A model generated the notes under the pieces. It saw only the letters and a program-made list of their open reading frames with translations, made no database searches and was not told the DNA's origin. DNA of 64,000 nucleotides, taken from the NCBI GenBank assembly GCA_963695415.1, contig CAVOGL010000003.1, positions 62,001 through 126,000 of the forward strand, read 5' to 3'. The position numbers and the translations under genes are program-made. Shown piece by piece: positions 37,029-46,079 of the stretch (positions are counted from its first letter, which is position 1; the number at the start of each line of letters is the position of its first letter). The stretch is from CAVXWV01 sp963695415. GTDB lineage: Bacteria > Chloroflexota > Anaerolineae > Anaerolineales > UBA4823.

Positions 37029-37972
37029 CACGCATAACCCCGGCAGAAATTCACGATGGCGGTCAGGCTGTCCACTGCGCGCTGTTCCTCGGCTTTACCT
37101 GCCGATTTTGTGCCATAACGCACTTCCTCGAAAAGCGCTGTCAGGGAATAAACGGGTTCCCTGGGGAGACCTTTTTCCACCAGGCGTGCCTGGAATTCCT
37201 GGGGGGTCAGGTCAGTGTCCCGTTTGATGCCGCGCGTCTCGCTGAGCACCTCGCTCATCTCGAAATAACAGCGCATGACCACGTTGCGCAGGCTGGAACC
37301 GCTTTCGATCGCCTCGAGAGCGGTCTGGGCTTCCTCGGCAATACGCTCGATCCCGGGATCCTTTTGCCTTTTACGCCAGAACAGCCACATTACAAATAAG
37401 AAGACAACCACGATCAGCACCGCCAGCGCCAGGCTGGCGCTCCAGACCGCCCACTCCGGTGCGGCTGCCACAAAATTCTCCCGCGGAATGGGATAGGCTT
37501 CGCCAAAATCAGGCGGGAGCAGCGCACTGCCCTCGATTTCCTGCTCTCCCTGGTTAGCCGCCATGTTCTGCAGGTACCTGCCTGCCGCCAGGAGCAGCAG
37601 GATGAAAGGCAGCGCGCGCAGCACCTGCCTTAACAAAGCTTTTCTTGCCTGAGGTGAAATGATCAGATAAACCAGCAGGATGGGGATGAGCAGCCAGATG
37701 GCGAAGTAGACGAGGCGAAACAGGTTGAACGCCGCCTCCCCACCGGCGGCAGGCGCACCGCTCTGGGGTATTTCTACATCGTCAAAGGTGATAGGGAAAG
37801 GTTTACCCGGGGCAAAAGTTGTACCGCTCAGGCTGGCAGCCAGCAGCACCACGACAGCGATGGTGACGATAAAAAAAAGGATGAGTCGAAAAGAGCTTTT
37901 CATAGAAGGTGATTTGGAGCCTGGGTCACTGCCGCTGGCAGTCCCTGGTTCCGCCAAAACTAAATCCGGCAT
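37028..37972 (-). CDS. DUF4129 membrane protein
   Basis: The protein has 314 residues. After a short N-terminus there are transmembrane helices at about residues 29-50, 90-105, 118-130 and 178-195. The cytoplasmic DUF4129 domain follows (RCYFEMSEVLSETRG, LTPQEFQARLVEKGLP and LFEEVRYGTKSAG), as found C-terminally in transglutaminase-like and MoxR-operon proteins. It is the first gene of the five-gene minus-strand operon DUF4129, membrane protein, MoxR, DUF58, membrane protein. The start is uncertain: ATG 37972, or an internal ATG at 37903 (MKSSFRLILFF). Confidence 0.8.
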   Translation of the reverse strand: MPDLVLAEPGTASGSDPGSKSPSMKSSFRLILFFIVTIAVVVLLAASLSGTTFAPGKPFPITFDDVEIPQSGAPAAGGEAAFNLFRLVYFAIWLLIPILLVYLIISPQARKALLRQVLRALPFILLLLAAGRYLQNMAANQGEQEIEGSALLPPDFGEAYPIPRENFVAAAPEWAVWSASLALAVLIVVVFLFVMWLFWRKRQKDPGIERIAEEAQTALEAIESGSSLRNVVMRCYFEMSEVLSETRGIKRDTDLTPQEFQARLVEKGLPREPVYSLTALFEEVRYGTKSAGKAEEQRAVDSLTAIVNFCRGYA

Positions 37973-38070
37973 AAAAGCAGCAGAATATCAGGCAATTATA
38001 TCAACCCCGTGCACACTCCAGGCATATTACTCAAACCGAGTAATCCGGGTTCATTTGTTTCGACATCAGC

Positions 38071-38992
38071 TCAAGAGAAAAATTCAGCCAGGGCAAACCA
38101 ACCGCCCCCCAGTTTTTCCACCTCGACCCCCTGGACCAGCAACGGGATGTCCGCGCCCTCGTGTTTCTTATCCTGTATCGGCGGACCTGCGTGTCCGCCT
38201 TCAGACCACGCCAATTCCGTTAATGCCTTCTCCGTCTCCGCGAGCGCTCCAGCCAAAAAGACGAATGACATCCTTCGCCGTTGCTGCTCCAATGGATCGG
38301 AAATAGCACGCCGCCAGCTCCCTGCGTGCGCGCTGCTCGGTGATCGTTCGTGCTTGTTCGGCGATCTCCGGGTAATAGCGGGAGACGAGGTCGTAAACGA
38401 AGGCATAATTCCAGGCGCCGGCTTTTGCCACCGCCACCGGCAGAATCTTGAAGTCCGCCTGCAGGAAGGAGATGGCGCGCTCGAAAGGGGAATTGCTCTC
38501 CCGGCTGGTCAGGCGCGCCGCCTTTCTCAGCGCTACCGTATCAATAGGACCTTCGGAGAGAATGGTTTCATAAACGATTTTGGCTTCCTGGGTCATCCTG
38601 CCCTGTTCATACTGGGTGAGATAGTCCTCTTCCGGGGCTCCATAATTCTCGGAGAGGGCATAAAAGAAAGGCGCCATACCCAGTGAGATGATCGTCGCCT
38701 TCTTGCGCAGCACTTTAGCGTAATACCAGACACGCTTATCGAGGAGCGAATCTTTCCAACCCCAGGTCATATGACCGGGATCATCGTGGGCGTCGGCGAC
38801 GGGTCGATCTCCGGCTACTGCGCTCCACAAGCTGGGAAAAAGGATGCCCTTGATGGGCCAGAAATAGATGAAACCGCGCTGGTTGGCAAACTCGACCGCC
38901 TGGCGCTTGGTTTGTAAGCGCTGTCCGGGGAGGGTGTGGAAGGTGCGCTGGCGGTAAACTTCGAGCGCCTGCGAGGGGAGAAAGAGGGTCAC
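38071..38992 (-). CDS. AlkZ-related (winged-helix) protein, one frameshift
   Basis: From about GTG 38992 the frame reads PSQALEVYRQRTFHTLP, then RGFIYFWPIKGI, GHMTWGWKDSLLDK and a helical part LTQYEQGRMTQEAKIVYE. These are typical of AlkZ-related proteins, relatives of the DNA glycosylase AlkZ/YcaQ that unhooks interstrand cross-links. After ATAKDVIRLFGW the frame changes near 38250. Dropping one base continues it as ALAETEKALTELAWSEGG to the stop at 38071. The QxD motif of active AlkZ was not located. The 20-bp palindrome GGCGGACCTGCGTGTCCGCC lies within the C-terminal coding part. TTG 39010 is an alternative start. Confidence 0.7.
38180..38199. repeat. 20-bp palindromic element, copy 1
   Basis: GGCGGACCTGCGTGTCCGCC, with 7-bp arms GGCGGAC/GTCCGCC, lies inside the AlkZ-related coding region. 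The sequence at 46080-46099 is its reverse complement apart from one base. Confidence 0.6.
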
Positions 38993-39134
38993 GGAAAATA
39001 TTATATCCAAAACTGGATGGAGAGGTCTTTTTACAAACGATCACGAAAATTATGAGAGGGACTGCTTGATTGGACGCCTCTCAACTGTTCGTATTAGCGG
39101 AATTTTCAACGACATACGATGAACTTGATAGTGA

Positions 39135-39152
39135 TAACCACTCAAGTGGTTA
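39135..39152. promoter_or_regulatory. Perfect inverted repeat, possible operator
   Basis: TAACCACT and AGTGGTTA are separated by two bases. The site lies 42 bp upstream of the likely -35 box of the PhyH gene, where an upstream-binding regulator would sit. Confidence 0.4.
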
Positions 39153-39193
39153 CTACGATAACACACCACTAATTCCACACCGCTAATTTCAAA

Positions 39194-39222
39194 TTGACAT
39201 CCGGCGTCGAGTGCATTAAAAT
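39194..39222 (+). promoter_or_regulatory. Probable promoter of the PhyH dioxygenase gene
   Basis: TTGACA (39194-39199, full consensus) and TAAAAT (39217-39222) are spaced by 17 bp and lie about 72 bp before the GTG start at 39294. Confidence 0.7.
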
Positions 39223-39293
39223 AATGCTCTAATAACGATCGAGTTTGTCTAATAAATAGAGTGGTCAGGTGACCGGAACAGGAGAAACGACAG

Positions 39294-40085
39294 GTGCTTA
39301 GCGAGGAACAGAAGAATTTTTACCGTGAACATGGTTATTTGCACATTCCCGCCGTGTTCAGCCCGGCGGAGACCGAAGAGATTTCTGCCGAACTGGACAG
39401 GCTGGTCCAGGACTGGGCTCTCACCGACGAGGGTTGGACGGGTCCCTGGCGGCAGGCTTACATGGACCCCGAGACCGAGAAGAAATCGAAGCTGACCGCC
39501 ATGCACGACCTGCATTTCTACTCGGCTGCCTGGTGCCGCGCGGTCACTCACCCCCGCCTGGCAGAAGCCATGACCGACCTGCTCGGTCCGAACGTCGAAC
39601 TCCACCACTCCACGATGCACATCAAGCCTCCGCAAACGGGGCACCCTTTCCCAATGCACCAGGACAACCCGTTTTACGAGCACGAAAATGGGGATTACGT
39701 CGATGTCCTCGTCCATCTGGACGACACTTCGCATGCCAACGGCGAAATCCGCTTCCTGGATGGCTCCCATAAACTGGGTCCCTTGCCCCACATCACCCAG
39801 ATGCCGGATGGCACGCCCTGCACCCCGCACCTGCCTGTGGATCAATACCGCCTGGAAGACACGGTTCCCGTCCCGGCTAAACGCGGCGATGTGGTGGTCT
39901 TCAATATTTACACGATTCACGGCTCTCACATCAACACAACCCGCGAGCCGCGCCGCCTTGTGCGGGTTGGCTATCGTGACCCTGCCAACCGACAGACCGG
40001 CGGTCAGAGCGTGAACCGACCCGGTTTGGTGGTGCGCGGATACCGGATACGCCAGCCGGGGCAGGAGCTCTTCCAGCTCAGCTGA
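39294..40085 (+). CDS. Phytanoyl-CoA dioxygenase (PhyH) family protein
   Basis: This 263-residue non-haem Fe(II)/2-oxoglutarate dioxygenase has the HxD ligands in FPMHQDNPFYEH, the distal His in TIHGSHINTTREPRRLV, and a 2-oxoglutarate-binding Arg in that last segment. EIRFLDGSHKLGPLP is a typical PhyH strand. Members hydroxylate small molecules and need oxygen, so in an otherwise anaerobic-looking genome it is notable. The start is GTG 39294 behind AGGAGAAACGACA. A consensus promoter lies upstream and the gene appears monocistronic. Confidence 0.87.
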   Translation: MLSEEQKNFYREHGYLHIPAVFSPAETEEISAELDRLVQDWALTDEGWTGPWRQAYMDPETEKKSKLTAMHDLHFYSAAWCRAVTHPRLAEAMTDLLGPNVELHHSTMHIKPPQTGHPFPMHQDNPFYEHENGDYVDVLVHLDDTSHANGEIRFLDGSHKLGPLPHITQMPDGTPCTPHLPVDQYRLEDTVPVPAKRGDVVVFNIYTIHGSHINTTREPRRLVRVGYRDPANRQTGGQSVNRPGLVVRGYRIRQPGQELFQLS

Positions 40086-40182
40086 GTCGGCGGCAGGTTT
40101 CCTGTTCTATAAAGGCGCGATGGTAGAGCGCACACCTGGCATCCGCATCGCGCCTCCAGGCAGCTTCACCAATTTTTTCGTT

Positions 40183-41073
40183 TCAACCCTCTTTACCGGG
40201 TTGTTCGAAGCCATCCTGGACGCGCAGGTGCTGCGGGGTTGAGAACCTGCCGCGCCCGCGTTTGCGCACAATGTCGCAGATGATCACGGCGGCTGCACTG
40301 GCAGTGTTCAGCGAGTTAGCCCTGCCGAGCATTTTGATGCTGGTCTCGACATGCGCTCTTTGGCGCAGTTCAGGCGCCAGTCCGCGCTCTTCGTTCCCAA
40401 AGAGGACGAGAACGGGTCTGTCCAGGTCCTGAAGGGCGGCGTAGTCCAATTCGGCTTCGGGCACAGCCGCGATGCACTTTGCCCCAGTCAGCGCCATCCA
40501 GGCATTGTCGTACCAATCGAGAAAGGCACCCAGGCTCGCTGCCCGAGCGATGGGGAACCCGAACAGGGATCCCACCGTGGTTTGCACCACTGCCGGGTGG
40601 TAGAGGTCGACGGCTGGCTCGATAATGATGAGCGCGTCTGCGCCAACGCCTTCTGCGGTCCTGATGGTTACGCCCAGGTTGCCGGGTCCGCGCGGCTCTT
40701 CCAGCACGATGAAAAGCGGCGCATCTTTTAGGGGCAGTTCTTGCAATGGCACATCCACGTGACGGCACACGCAAAAAATTTCACCGGGATCTTCGCGGTT
40801 CGAGAGACGACGTGCGATTTCTTCGTTTACCTGCCAGACCAGGTTTTCGGGCGCCGTCTGGATGATGTGCCGCGCCCGGTCTGTGCGCAGGAGCTGTTCG
40901 CAGTAAATCAGCGCCTCGATTGGCTGCTGAGTCAATAATGCTTCGGCAACAAAGCGTGCGCCCTCGACCAGGAACAAACCCGTCTTCTGGCGGTACTTAT
41001 GCACGCGCAGGGACGCCCACTGTTTCACACGGGGGTTGTGCATGCTTGTGATCTCATTCCGTTTGACGCTCAC
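40183..41073 (-). CDS. SpoU/TrmH-family RNA 2'-O-methyltransferase
   Basis: The protein has 296 residues. The N-terminal substrate-binding domain begins ITSMHNPRVKQWASLR and includes GLFLVEGARFV. The SPOUT methylase domain has motif 1 PRGPGNLGVTIRTAEG, motif 2 VLFGNEERGL and motif 3 LGRANSLNTASAAAV (knotted SAM site). It methylates a ribose 2'-OH of rRNA or tRNA, with 23S rRNA the usual target for this length and architecture (RlmB/TsnR-like), but the site is not predictable. Monocistronic, divergent from the LacI gene region. Confidence 0.9.
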   Translation of the reverse strand: MSVKRNEITSMHNPRVKQWASLRVHKYRQKTGLFLVEGARFVAEALLTQQPIEALIYCEQLLRTDRARHIIQTAPENLVWQVNEEIARRLSNREDPGEIFCVCRHVDVPLQELPLKDAPLFIVLEEPRGPGNLGVTIRTAEGVGADALIIIEPAVDLYHPAVVQTTVGSLFGFPIARAASLGAFLDWYDNAWMALTGAKCIAAVPEAELDYAALQDLDRPVLVLFGNEERGLAPELRQRAHVETSIKMLGRANSLNTASAAAVIICDIVRKRGRGRFSTPQHLRVQDGFEQPGKEG

Positions 41074-41253
41074 GCTTATTTCCTTTTGTTGGTTTCCTTG
41101 AGAAGTTAAGATTCTTATCGCTCCGGGGCAAATATTATCATGGGATGCGCCTCCCTAATAGACCGGGCGCTCCATGCAACCGATTTTTTAAATTCACCCT
41201 GCACCGTAAAAACCACAATATTTCACCCAAATTATCAGATTAGCGCTTAATAG

Positions 41254-41282
41254 TTGACAAGCCTTAAAAAATTTGCTAAACT
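41254..41282 (+). promoter_or_regulatory. Promoter of the LacI regulator gene
   Basis: TTGACA (41254-41259, consensus) and TAAACT (41277-41282) are spaced by exactly 17 bp. The operator repeats begin five bases downstream, so a bound repressor would cover the transcription start. Confidence 0.8.
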
Positions 41283-41286
41283 AATT

Positions 41287-41322
41287 GTGAACGTTCACGG
41301 GAGCGTTCACGGGAACGTTCAC
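41287..41322 (+). promoter_or_regulatory. Triple LacI-type operator
   Basis: GTGAACGTTCAC (41287-41298) is a perfect 12-bp palindrome with a central CG, as LacI-family operators have. It is followed at 12-bp spacing by GGAGCGTTCAC and GGAACGTTCAC (to 41322), two half-conserved copies. They lie between the promoter and the LacI start, which suggests autoregulation of the regulator and the sugar locus behind it. Confidence 0.75.
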
Positions 41323-41361
41323 AACTTCCCAAATACCCATCAAACGAAATCCTTATCAACA

Positions 41362-42439
41362 GTGGCTACCAGACGCATCACCATTCTAGACGTCGCTAAA
41401 GAAGCCGGCGTTTCCTACCAGACAGTTTCCAGGGTGCTCAACAACCGCCCGGATGTCGCCGAACTCGACGCGCCAGCGTGTGCTCCAGGCGATCGACGAT
41501 CTTGGTTACCAACCCAGCGCGGTGGCGCGCAGCCTGGCTACCCAACGTACCCACATGGTCGGGTTGGTGACGATCGATTATGAGGATCATTTCTACGCCG
41601 GCGTCGCCAGCGGGGTGCAGGATGAGGTGCAAAAACACGGCTGGATGCTGGTGATCACCAGCAATGCGCGCAACCGAGGTCTGGAGCAAGAATACGTGCG
41701 CCAGCTGTGCGAACGCCAGGTGGAAGGTCTGGTTGTGATCCGTGATTCCTTCCTCAAGCCTTCCAGCGAGTTTATCGATCCCCTGGCGAATGTGGATGTC
41801 CCCCTGGTCGTGGTCTGCCAGAGTTATCTCACCGGTAATTTCCCCTGCCTGGACATCGATAACATCCACGGCGCTTACCTGGCGACACGCCACCTGATCG
41901 ATGCCGGGCACCGCCAGATTGCCACGGTTACCCCGCCGACCGGTTACCAGGTAACCCGGGACCGTTTAACAGGATTCATGCGCGCACATGATGAAGCGGG
42001 TCTGCAGCCAGATTCCGGGCTCGTTGTGGAAGGTAACTGGTTCATCGAGGGCGGTTACTCAGCAGCAAGGGAGCTGCTGGAGAAAGGCAGATCCTTTACG
42101 GCGGTTTTTTGCCAGAATGACCACATGGCGATCGGCGCCATGCGCGTGTTCCATGAAGCAGGTCTGAAAATACCAGAAGATGTTTCCCTGGTGGGTTACG
42201 ACGATATCTCGATTGCGGAGCATTTAACCCCCCCGCTCACCACGGTCTGGCAGCCAAAACGCGAGTTGGGGGCTGCTGCCGTGAACCTGGTGATGGAACG
42301 TATTAAGACCAGGGATCTGAGCGAGCCTCAGGTGACATTGCTGCAACCGAAACTCATCCAGAGAGAATCCGTCTTGAGAATTCAGCGAGAGGAGGTGGAA
42401 ATCGGTCAAGATATTTCGTCAACCGTGCCTGGGTTCTGA
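41362..42439 (+). CDS. LacI-family transcriptional regulator, one frameshift
   Basis: From GTG 41362 the frame encodes the helix-turn-helix TILDVAKEAGVSYQTVSRVL and NNRPDVAE, then is lost near 41464. Dropping one base gives STRQRVLQAIDDLGYQPSA and a periplasmic-binding-protein-like effector domain (THMVGLVTIDYEDHFYAG, ending SVLRIQREE), about 358 residues in all. It should bind the GTGAACGTTCAC sites in its own promoter and release them when a sugar binds. The ABC importer and glycosidases that follow are its likely regulon. The frameshift sits between DNA- and ligand-binding domains. Confidence 0.88.
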
Positions 42440-42574
42440 CCAGCCTGGGAGCCCCAAAAGAGGAGCGCTTTTGGTGAGCCCCTTTCAGGGGACCTTATTG
42501 GAGAAGGTCTGAAGGCGCGAGCCCTCTTATCTTCGTAGAAAAATAATCCTAAGAAGTCCAACTTGGAGATAAAG

Positions 42575-44050
42575 ATGAAATCTGAAGAAAGTAAAAAAGC
42601 AATTTCACGCCGCGATGTTTTGAAACTCTCGGCGCTCACCCTCGCAGGGGCGACACTGGCAGCCTGTTCACCGGCAGCCACCCAGGCTCCTGTTGAGGAA
42701 GCCACCGAACCTGCGGTGGTAGAAGAGGAACCAACCGAAGTCCCGGAAGAAGAAGTTGTCGAAGAACCCACCGAGGAACCGATGGAGGAGGCACCCGTTG
42801 AAGAACCTGCGCCTTCCACCGCCAGCGGCACTGTGACCGTAATGCACTTCCGCCACGAGCTGACGGAAGACCAGGAAGCGGCGTTTGAAGCGGACCATCC
42901 GGAAATCCAGATTGAATTCGTCGATGGCACCGATCTGACCCGCTACTTTGCCATGTACGCAGCCGGGACACCACCGGACCTGGTGCGTATCCAGGCGCCG
43001 TCCGTTCCCAGCATGCTGGCGCGCGATTTGCTGCTCGATCTGACCCCGTACTTCCAGGTCAGTGAACTGCTTAAGCCGGATGACCTGATGCCTGCCAACG
43101 ATTACTACAAGGCGAACTCCCCCCTGGAGATTGGCACGGGTGCGATGTATGGCATGGTCAAAGATTTCTCCCCAGACATGACCATTTTTGCTTACAAACC
43201 ATTGTTTGAGCAAAATGGATTGCCTGTGCCATCCGATGAGGAAGCCCTCACCCTGACCCAAATCATGGAACTCGGCAAGCAGTTGATCTCCTTTGAAGGT
43301 GACCGCCAGTTGACCATAGGTTACAACTATGAACAAGGCTGGATCGACCGCATCTGGATGAACCACCTGGGTGAGGTTGGGAAAAGCCTGTACACAGAAT
43401 CTTACGATAAGATTATGCTTACAGACGAGGATGCTGTTGCAATGGCGCAGTATTTCCACGACCTGGGAGCCGAAAATGTTGCCAGCAGCTCACTCAATCC
43501 CAGCCCGAACGGCTGGTTTGGCACTGACTTTACTGCCGGCATCCTGGGGATGGCGCAGTACGGGTTCTGGTTCAGCGCGATGGCAGAGAGCGATGTCACG
43601 GCAGGTCAAATCATGATGCTGCCGGGACCCACTTATGCTGGTGTGCGAATGAATCCCACCATAACCGCAACCGGTATGGTCGCTTCGAAAACCACCCTGG
43701 TTCCTGACGCGACATGGGAAGTCTTCCAATGGTATAACGGTGGACAACCTTCGGTTGACCGCGCCGGAAGTGGTTGGGGTGTTCCCGGTCTGAAGTCACA
43801 ACTCGGATTGATTCCACAGGAGACAGACTTCCAGAAGCAGGCGAACAAGGTCCTGCAGGGCGAGCTGGCTCTGGAAACGCCTCCACTGCAGTTCAACCCG
43901 TTCATCGGCGAGACCGTCGTTTCCAGCTCCTGGAGCAAGTATCTGGACCAGGTGCTGCGCGGCGAGATCGACCTGCCGACGGCATTAAGCGGCATCGAGA
44001 GCGAAGTCAACTCTGCCATCCAGGACGGCATCACCGCTATCATTGGATAG
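42575..44050 (+). CDS. Sugar ABC transporter substrate-binding lipoprotein
   Basis: Start ATG 42575 behind TGGAG, giving 491 residues. The N-terminus has a twin-arginine motif SRRDVLKLSALTLAGATLAAC that ends in a lipobox, so it may be Tat-exported and lipidated. A Glu/Pro/Val-rich linker (repeats of the EEPTE type) is followed by a family-1 binding domain: VTVMHFRHELTEDQEAAF, PDLVRIQAPSV and GTDFTAGILGMAQYGFWF. It should feed a mono- or oligosaccharide to the two permeases encoded next, and it precedes GH42 and GH50-like enzymes, so a galactoside is a reasonable guess. The ATPase gene is not present in the window. Confidence 0.88.
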   Translation: MKSEESKKAISRRDVLKLSALTLAGATLAACSPAATQAPVEEATEPAVVEEEPTEVPEEEVVEEPTEEPMEEAPVEEPAPSTASGTVTVMHFRHELTEDQEAAFEADHPEIQIEFVDGTDLTRYFAMYAAGTPPDLVRIQAPSVPSMLARDLLLDLTPYFQVSELLKPDDLMPANDYYKANSPLEIGTGAMYGMVKDFSPDMTIFAYKPLFEQNGLPVPSDEEALTLTQIMELGKQLISFEGDRQLTIGYNYEQGWIDRIWMNHLGEVGKSLYTESYDKIMLTDEDAVAMAQYFHDLGAENVASSSLNPSPNGWFGTDFTAGILGMAQYGFWFSAMAESDVTAGQIMMLPGPTYAGVRMNPTITATGMVASKTTLVPDATWEVFQWYNGGQPSVDRAGSGWGVPGLKSQLGLIPQETDFQKQANKVLQGELALETPPLQFNPFIGETVVSSSWSKYLDQVLRGEIDLPTALSGIESEVNSAIQDGITAIIG

Positions 44051-44070
44051 CGCTTGAACATAAACTGGTC

Positions 44071-44106
44071 TCCATCTTGACTGGGATCAAAACCAGTCAA
44101 GATGGA
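44071..44106 (+). other. Hairpin after the substrate-binding gene
   Basis: TCCATCTTGACTGG (44071-44084) and CCAGTCAAGATGGA (44093-44106) form a perfect 14-bp stem with an 8-base loop. There is no T-run. In many sugar-transport operons such a stem lowers read-through into, or stabilises, the upstream binding-protein message. Confidence 0.8.
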
Positions 44107-44164
44107 CCACAACCTGGGTTGGCAGGTAGTACGCTTCGAAATGCGAATCCCAGGCTGATAAAAA

Positions 44165-44205
44165 AATTGGGGGAGACTTGCGCTCGAAAGCAGGTCTCCC
44201 CCCAA
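44165..44205 (+). other. Second hairpin just before the permease gene
   Basis: AATTGGGGGAGACTTGC pairs with GCAGGTCTCCCCCCAATT across a short loop. Its 3' arm ends about 20 bp before the GGAGGA ribosome site of the permease gene. With the first hairpin it makes a double stem in the 184-bp gap. Confidence 0.75.
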
Positions 44206-44234
44206 TTCCCACTCCATGAATCTTGGAGGAGCAT

Positions 44235-45203
44235 ATGGCGACATTAACTAATTCGGCAGGTGGCAGCGTCTCGAAACCGAAGAAAAGGCGGACCCTTTCC
44301 CGCAACCAGCGCCGGACCGTTTCATTTTACGCGTTTATCTCACCCTGGTTAATTGGTTTCATCCTGTTGAGTGTCATCCCGCTGGTGGTTGGCTTCTTGA
44401 CCTCACTGACGAATTACGATGGCTTGAATTTTAATAATCTGAAATTTACCGGGATCGGCAATTACACACGCGCTTTTGATGATCCGGATGTTGGTCATTC
44501 GATCAAGCAGACCATTTTCTGGTTGTTTGCTAACCTGCCGCTGTGGCTGATACTCTCATTCAGCCTGGCGTTGATCCTCAACCAGGGGATCAAGGGTCAG
44601 GGGATGTTCCGCACCCTGTATTACCTGCCCAGCATTGTGCCTGGAGCGGCTGCCATCCTGGCATGGAAAATCATCCTTGATAAAAATAACGGTTTGCTGA
44701 ACGGGGTGATCAGCATCTTCCGCCCTGGGACGGCGATCGGGTTCCTGTCCAATTATGCATTGGAGGGGATGACCATGATCGCGGTTTGGACGGGGTTGGG
44801 AGCAGGGATGGTCATTTTCCTGGCGGGTTTGCAGGGCATCCCGGATGAGCTGGTGGAGGCTGCCAAGATCGACGGCGCCGGCAACCTGATGGTGTTCCGA
44901 TACGTGATCCTGCCGCTGATGACCCCGGTGATCTTCTTCCAATTGGTGCTGGGATTGATCGGCGCGTTCCAGCAGCTGAACCTGCCTCTGTTATTGAACA
45001 ACGTCGGTTTGACAGGTTCAGGCGCCGTGCCCTCACGTGCCATCTACCTGTACATGATCCACACCTACTCGCAAATTTTCACTTTCCGCCGTTATGGGTA
45101 CGGGACAGCGCTGTTGTGGATGTTGTTTATTGGCATCGTTTTGTTGACCGCGTTTGTTTTCTGGTCCGAAAAATACTGGGTCTATTCGGACCGGCAGGAT
45201 TAA
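44235..45203 (+). CDS. Sugar ABC transporter permease (MalF type)
   Basis: The protein has 322 residues with six transmembrane helices. The N-terminal basic tail KPKKRRTLSRNQRR precedes the first helix, ISPWLIGFILLSVIPLVVG. The EAA loop EAAKIDGAGNLMVFRYVILPLM (about residues 217-238, given here as its core EAAKIDGAG) contacts the ATPase. It forms the translocation pore with the MalG-type partner encoded 11 bp downstream. The start ATG 44235 follows GGAGGA. Substrate specificity is set by the neighbouring binding protein. Confidence 0.9.
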   Translation: MATLTNSAGGSVSKPKKRRTLSRNQRRTVSFYAFISPWLIGFILLSVIPLVVGFLTSLTNYDGLNFNNLKFTGIGNYTRAFDDPDVGHSIKQTIFWLFANLPLWLILSFSLALILNQGIKGQGMFRTLYYLPSIVPGAAAILAWKIILDKNNGLLNGVISIFRPGTAIGFLSNYALEGMTMIAVWTGLGAGMVIFLAGLQGIPDELVEAAKIDGAGNLMVFRYVILPLMTPVIFFQLVLGLIGAFQQLNLPLLLNNVGLTGSGAVPSRAIYLYMIHTYSQIFTFRRYGYGTALLWMLFIGIVLLTAFVFWSEKYWVYSDRQD

Positions 45204-45214
45204 GGAGGCAGCAA

Positions 45215-46069
45215 ATGGTTAATGTTAGACGTAGAGGCTGGTTTCAAAAAAGGTTCAACCGGTTAATGGGATACTCGGTTCTGATTATCGTTACCCTGAT
45301 CATTTCACTCCCCATCATCGCCCTGGTATTGGGATCTCTCAAACAGGACAATGAGTTGCTGGTTTACCCGATCCGTATCCTGCCCGAGGTGCCGCAGTGG
45401 GGCAATTACCTCAGAGTATTCACGATGACCCCGTTCCTGCAGGTCGCATTTCGAACCTTCGTACTGGCATTCACAACTGCCACGATCAAGACATTTATCA
45501 GCAGTATGGTCGGTTACGGCTTCGCGCGATACCGGGTTTTTGGCAGCACAATCCTGTTCTCCATCGTGATTGCCATGCTGATCATCCCGGGTATTGTAAC
45601 CCTGATCCCGCAGTTTTTGATCTATGCGCGTTTAAAATTGACCGGCACCTACTGGCCCTGGCTGATCGGTTCCCTGGTCGGCAGCCCGTTTTATATCTTC
45701 CTTTTCCGCCAGTTTTTCCTGGGTTTTCCCCACGAATTGGAGGAGGCGGCGGAGGTGGATGGCGCAGGACCGTTCCGTATATTCTCGCAGATCTTCCTGC
45801 CCAATGCCAAGCCGGCATTGGCGACGGTGATGTTCTTCGCCTTCCTGGAGGTGTGGGGCGATTACCTGACGCCGTTGATTTACCTGAACGATAACAACAC
45901 CCTTTTGGGCGTCAAGATGGCGACCGGGTTCAAGAACCCGCAAGGCGTCACCCTGACCACGGTCAGCATGGCGGCAAACGTGGTTTATATCATCCCGATG
46001 GTGATCGTATTTTTCATCCTGCAGCGCAACATCCTCAAGGGTGTGGTTACCAGCGGTTTGAAGGGTTAG
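45215..46069 (+). CDS. Sugar ABC transporter permease (MalG type)
   Basis: The protein has 284 residues from ATG 45215, behind AAGGAGG. Six transmembrane helices are visible, starting with LIIVTLIISLPIIALVLGSL. The EAA loop reads EEAAEVDGAGPFRIFSQIFLP. The C-terminal VIFFILQRNILKGVVTSGLKG is a MalG hallmark. It pairs with the MalF-type permease just upstream. No ABC ATPase gene is present in the window, so a shared MsiK/MalK-like ATPase from elsewhere must energise the importer. Confidence 0.92.
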   Translation: MVNVRRRGWFQKRFNRLMGYSVLIIVTLIISLPIIALVLGSLKQDNELLVYPIRILPEVPQWGNYLRVFTMTPFLQVAFRTFVLAFTTATIKTFISSMVGYGFARYRVFGSTILFSIVIAMLIIPGIVTLIPQFLIYARLKLTGTYWPWLIGSLVGSPFYIFLFRQFFLGFPHELEEAAEVDGAGPFRIFSQIFLPNAKPALATVMFFAFLEVWGDYLTPLIYLNDNNTLLGVKMATGFKNPQGVTLTTVSMAANVVYIIPMVIVFFILQRNILKGVVTSGLKG

Positions 46070-46079
46070 GAAGTAACAT

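Noticed and set aside
36899..37399. Plus-strand frame containing FYAQRCFYAQR
   Set aside because: It is the antisense frame of the 18-bp repeat and lies opposite two convincing minus-strand genes.
41074..41253. Cobalamin or other riboswitch upstream of the LacI gene
   Set aside because: I could not identify conserved aptamer elements; the region is explained by a promoter and operators.
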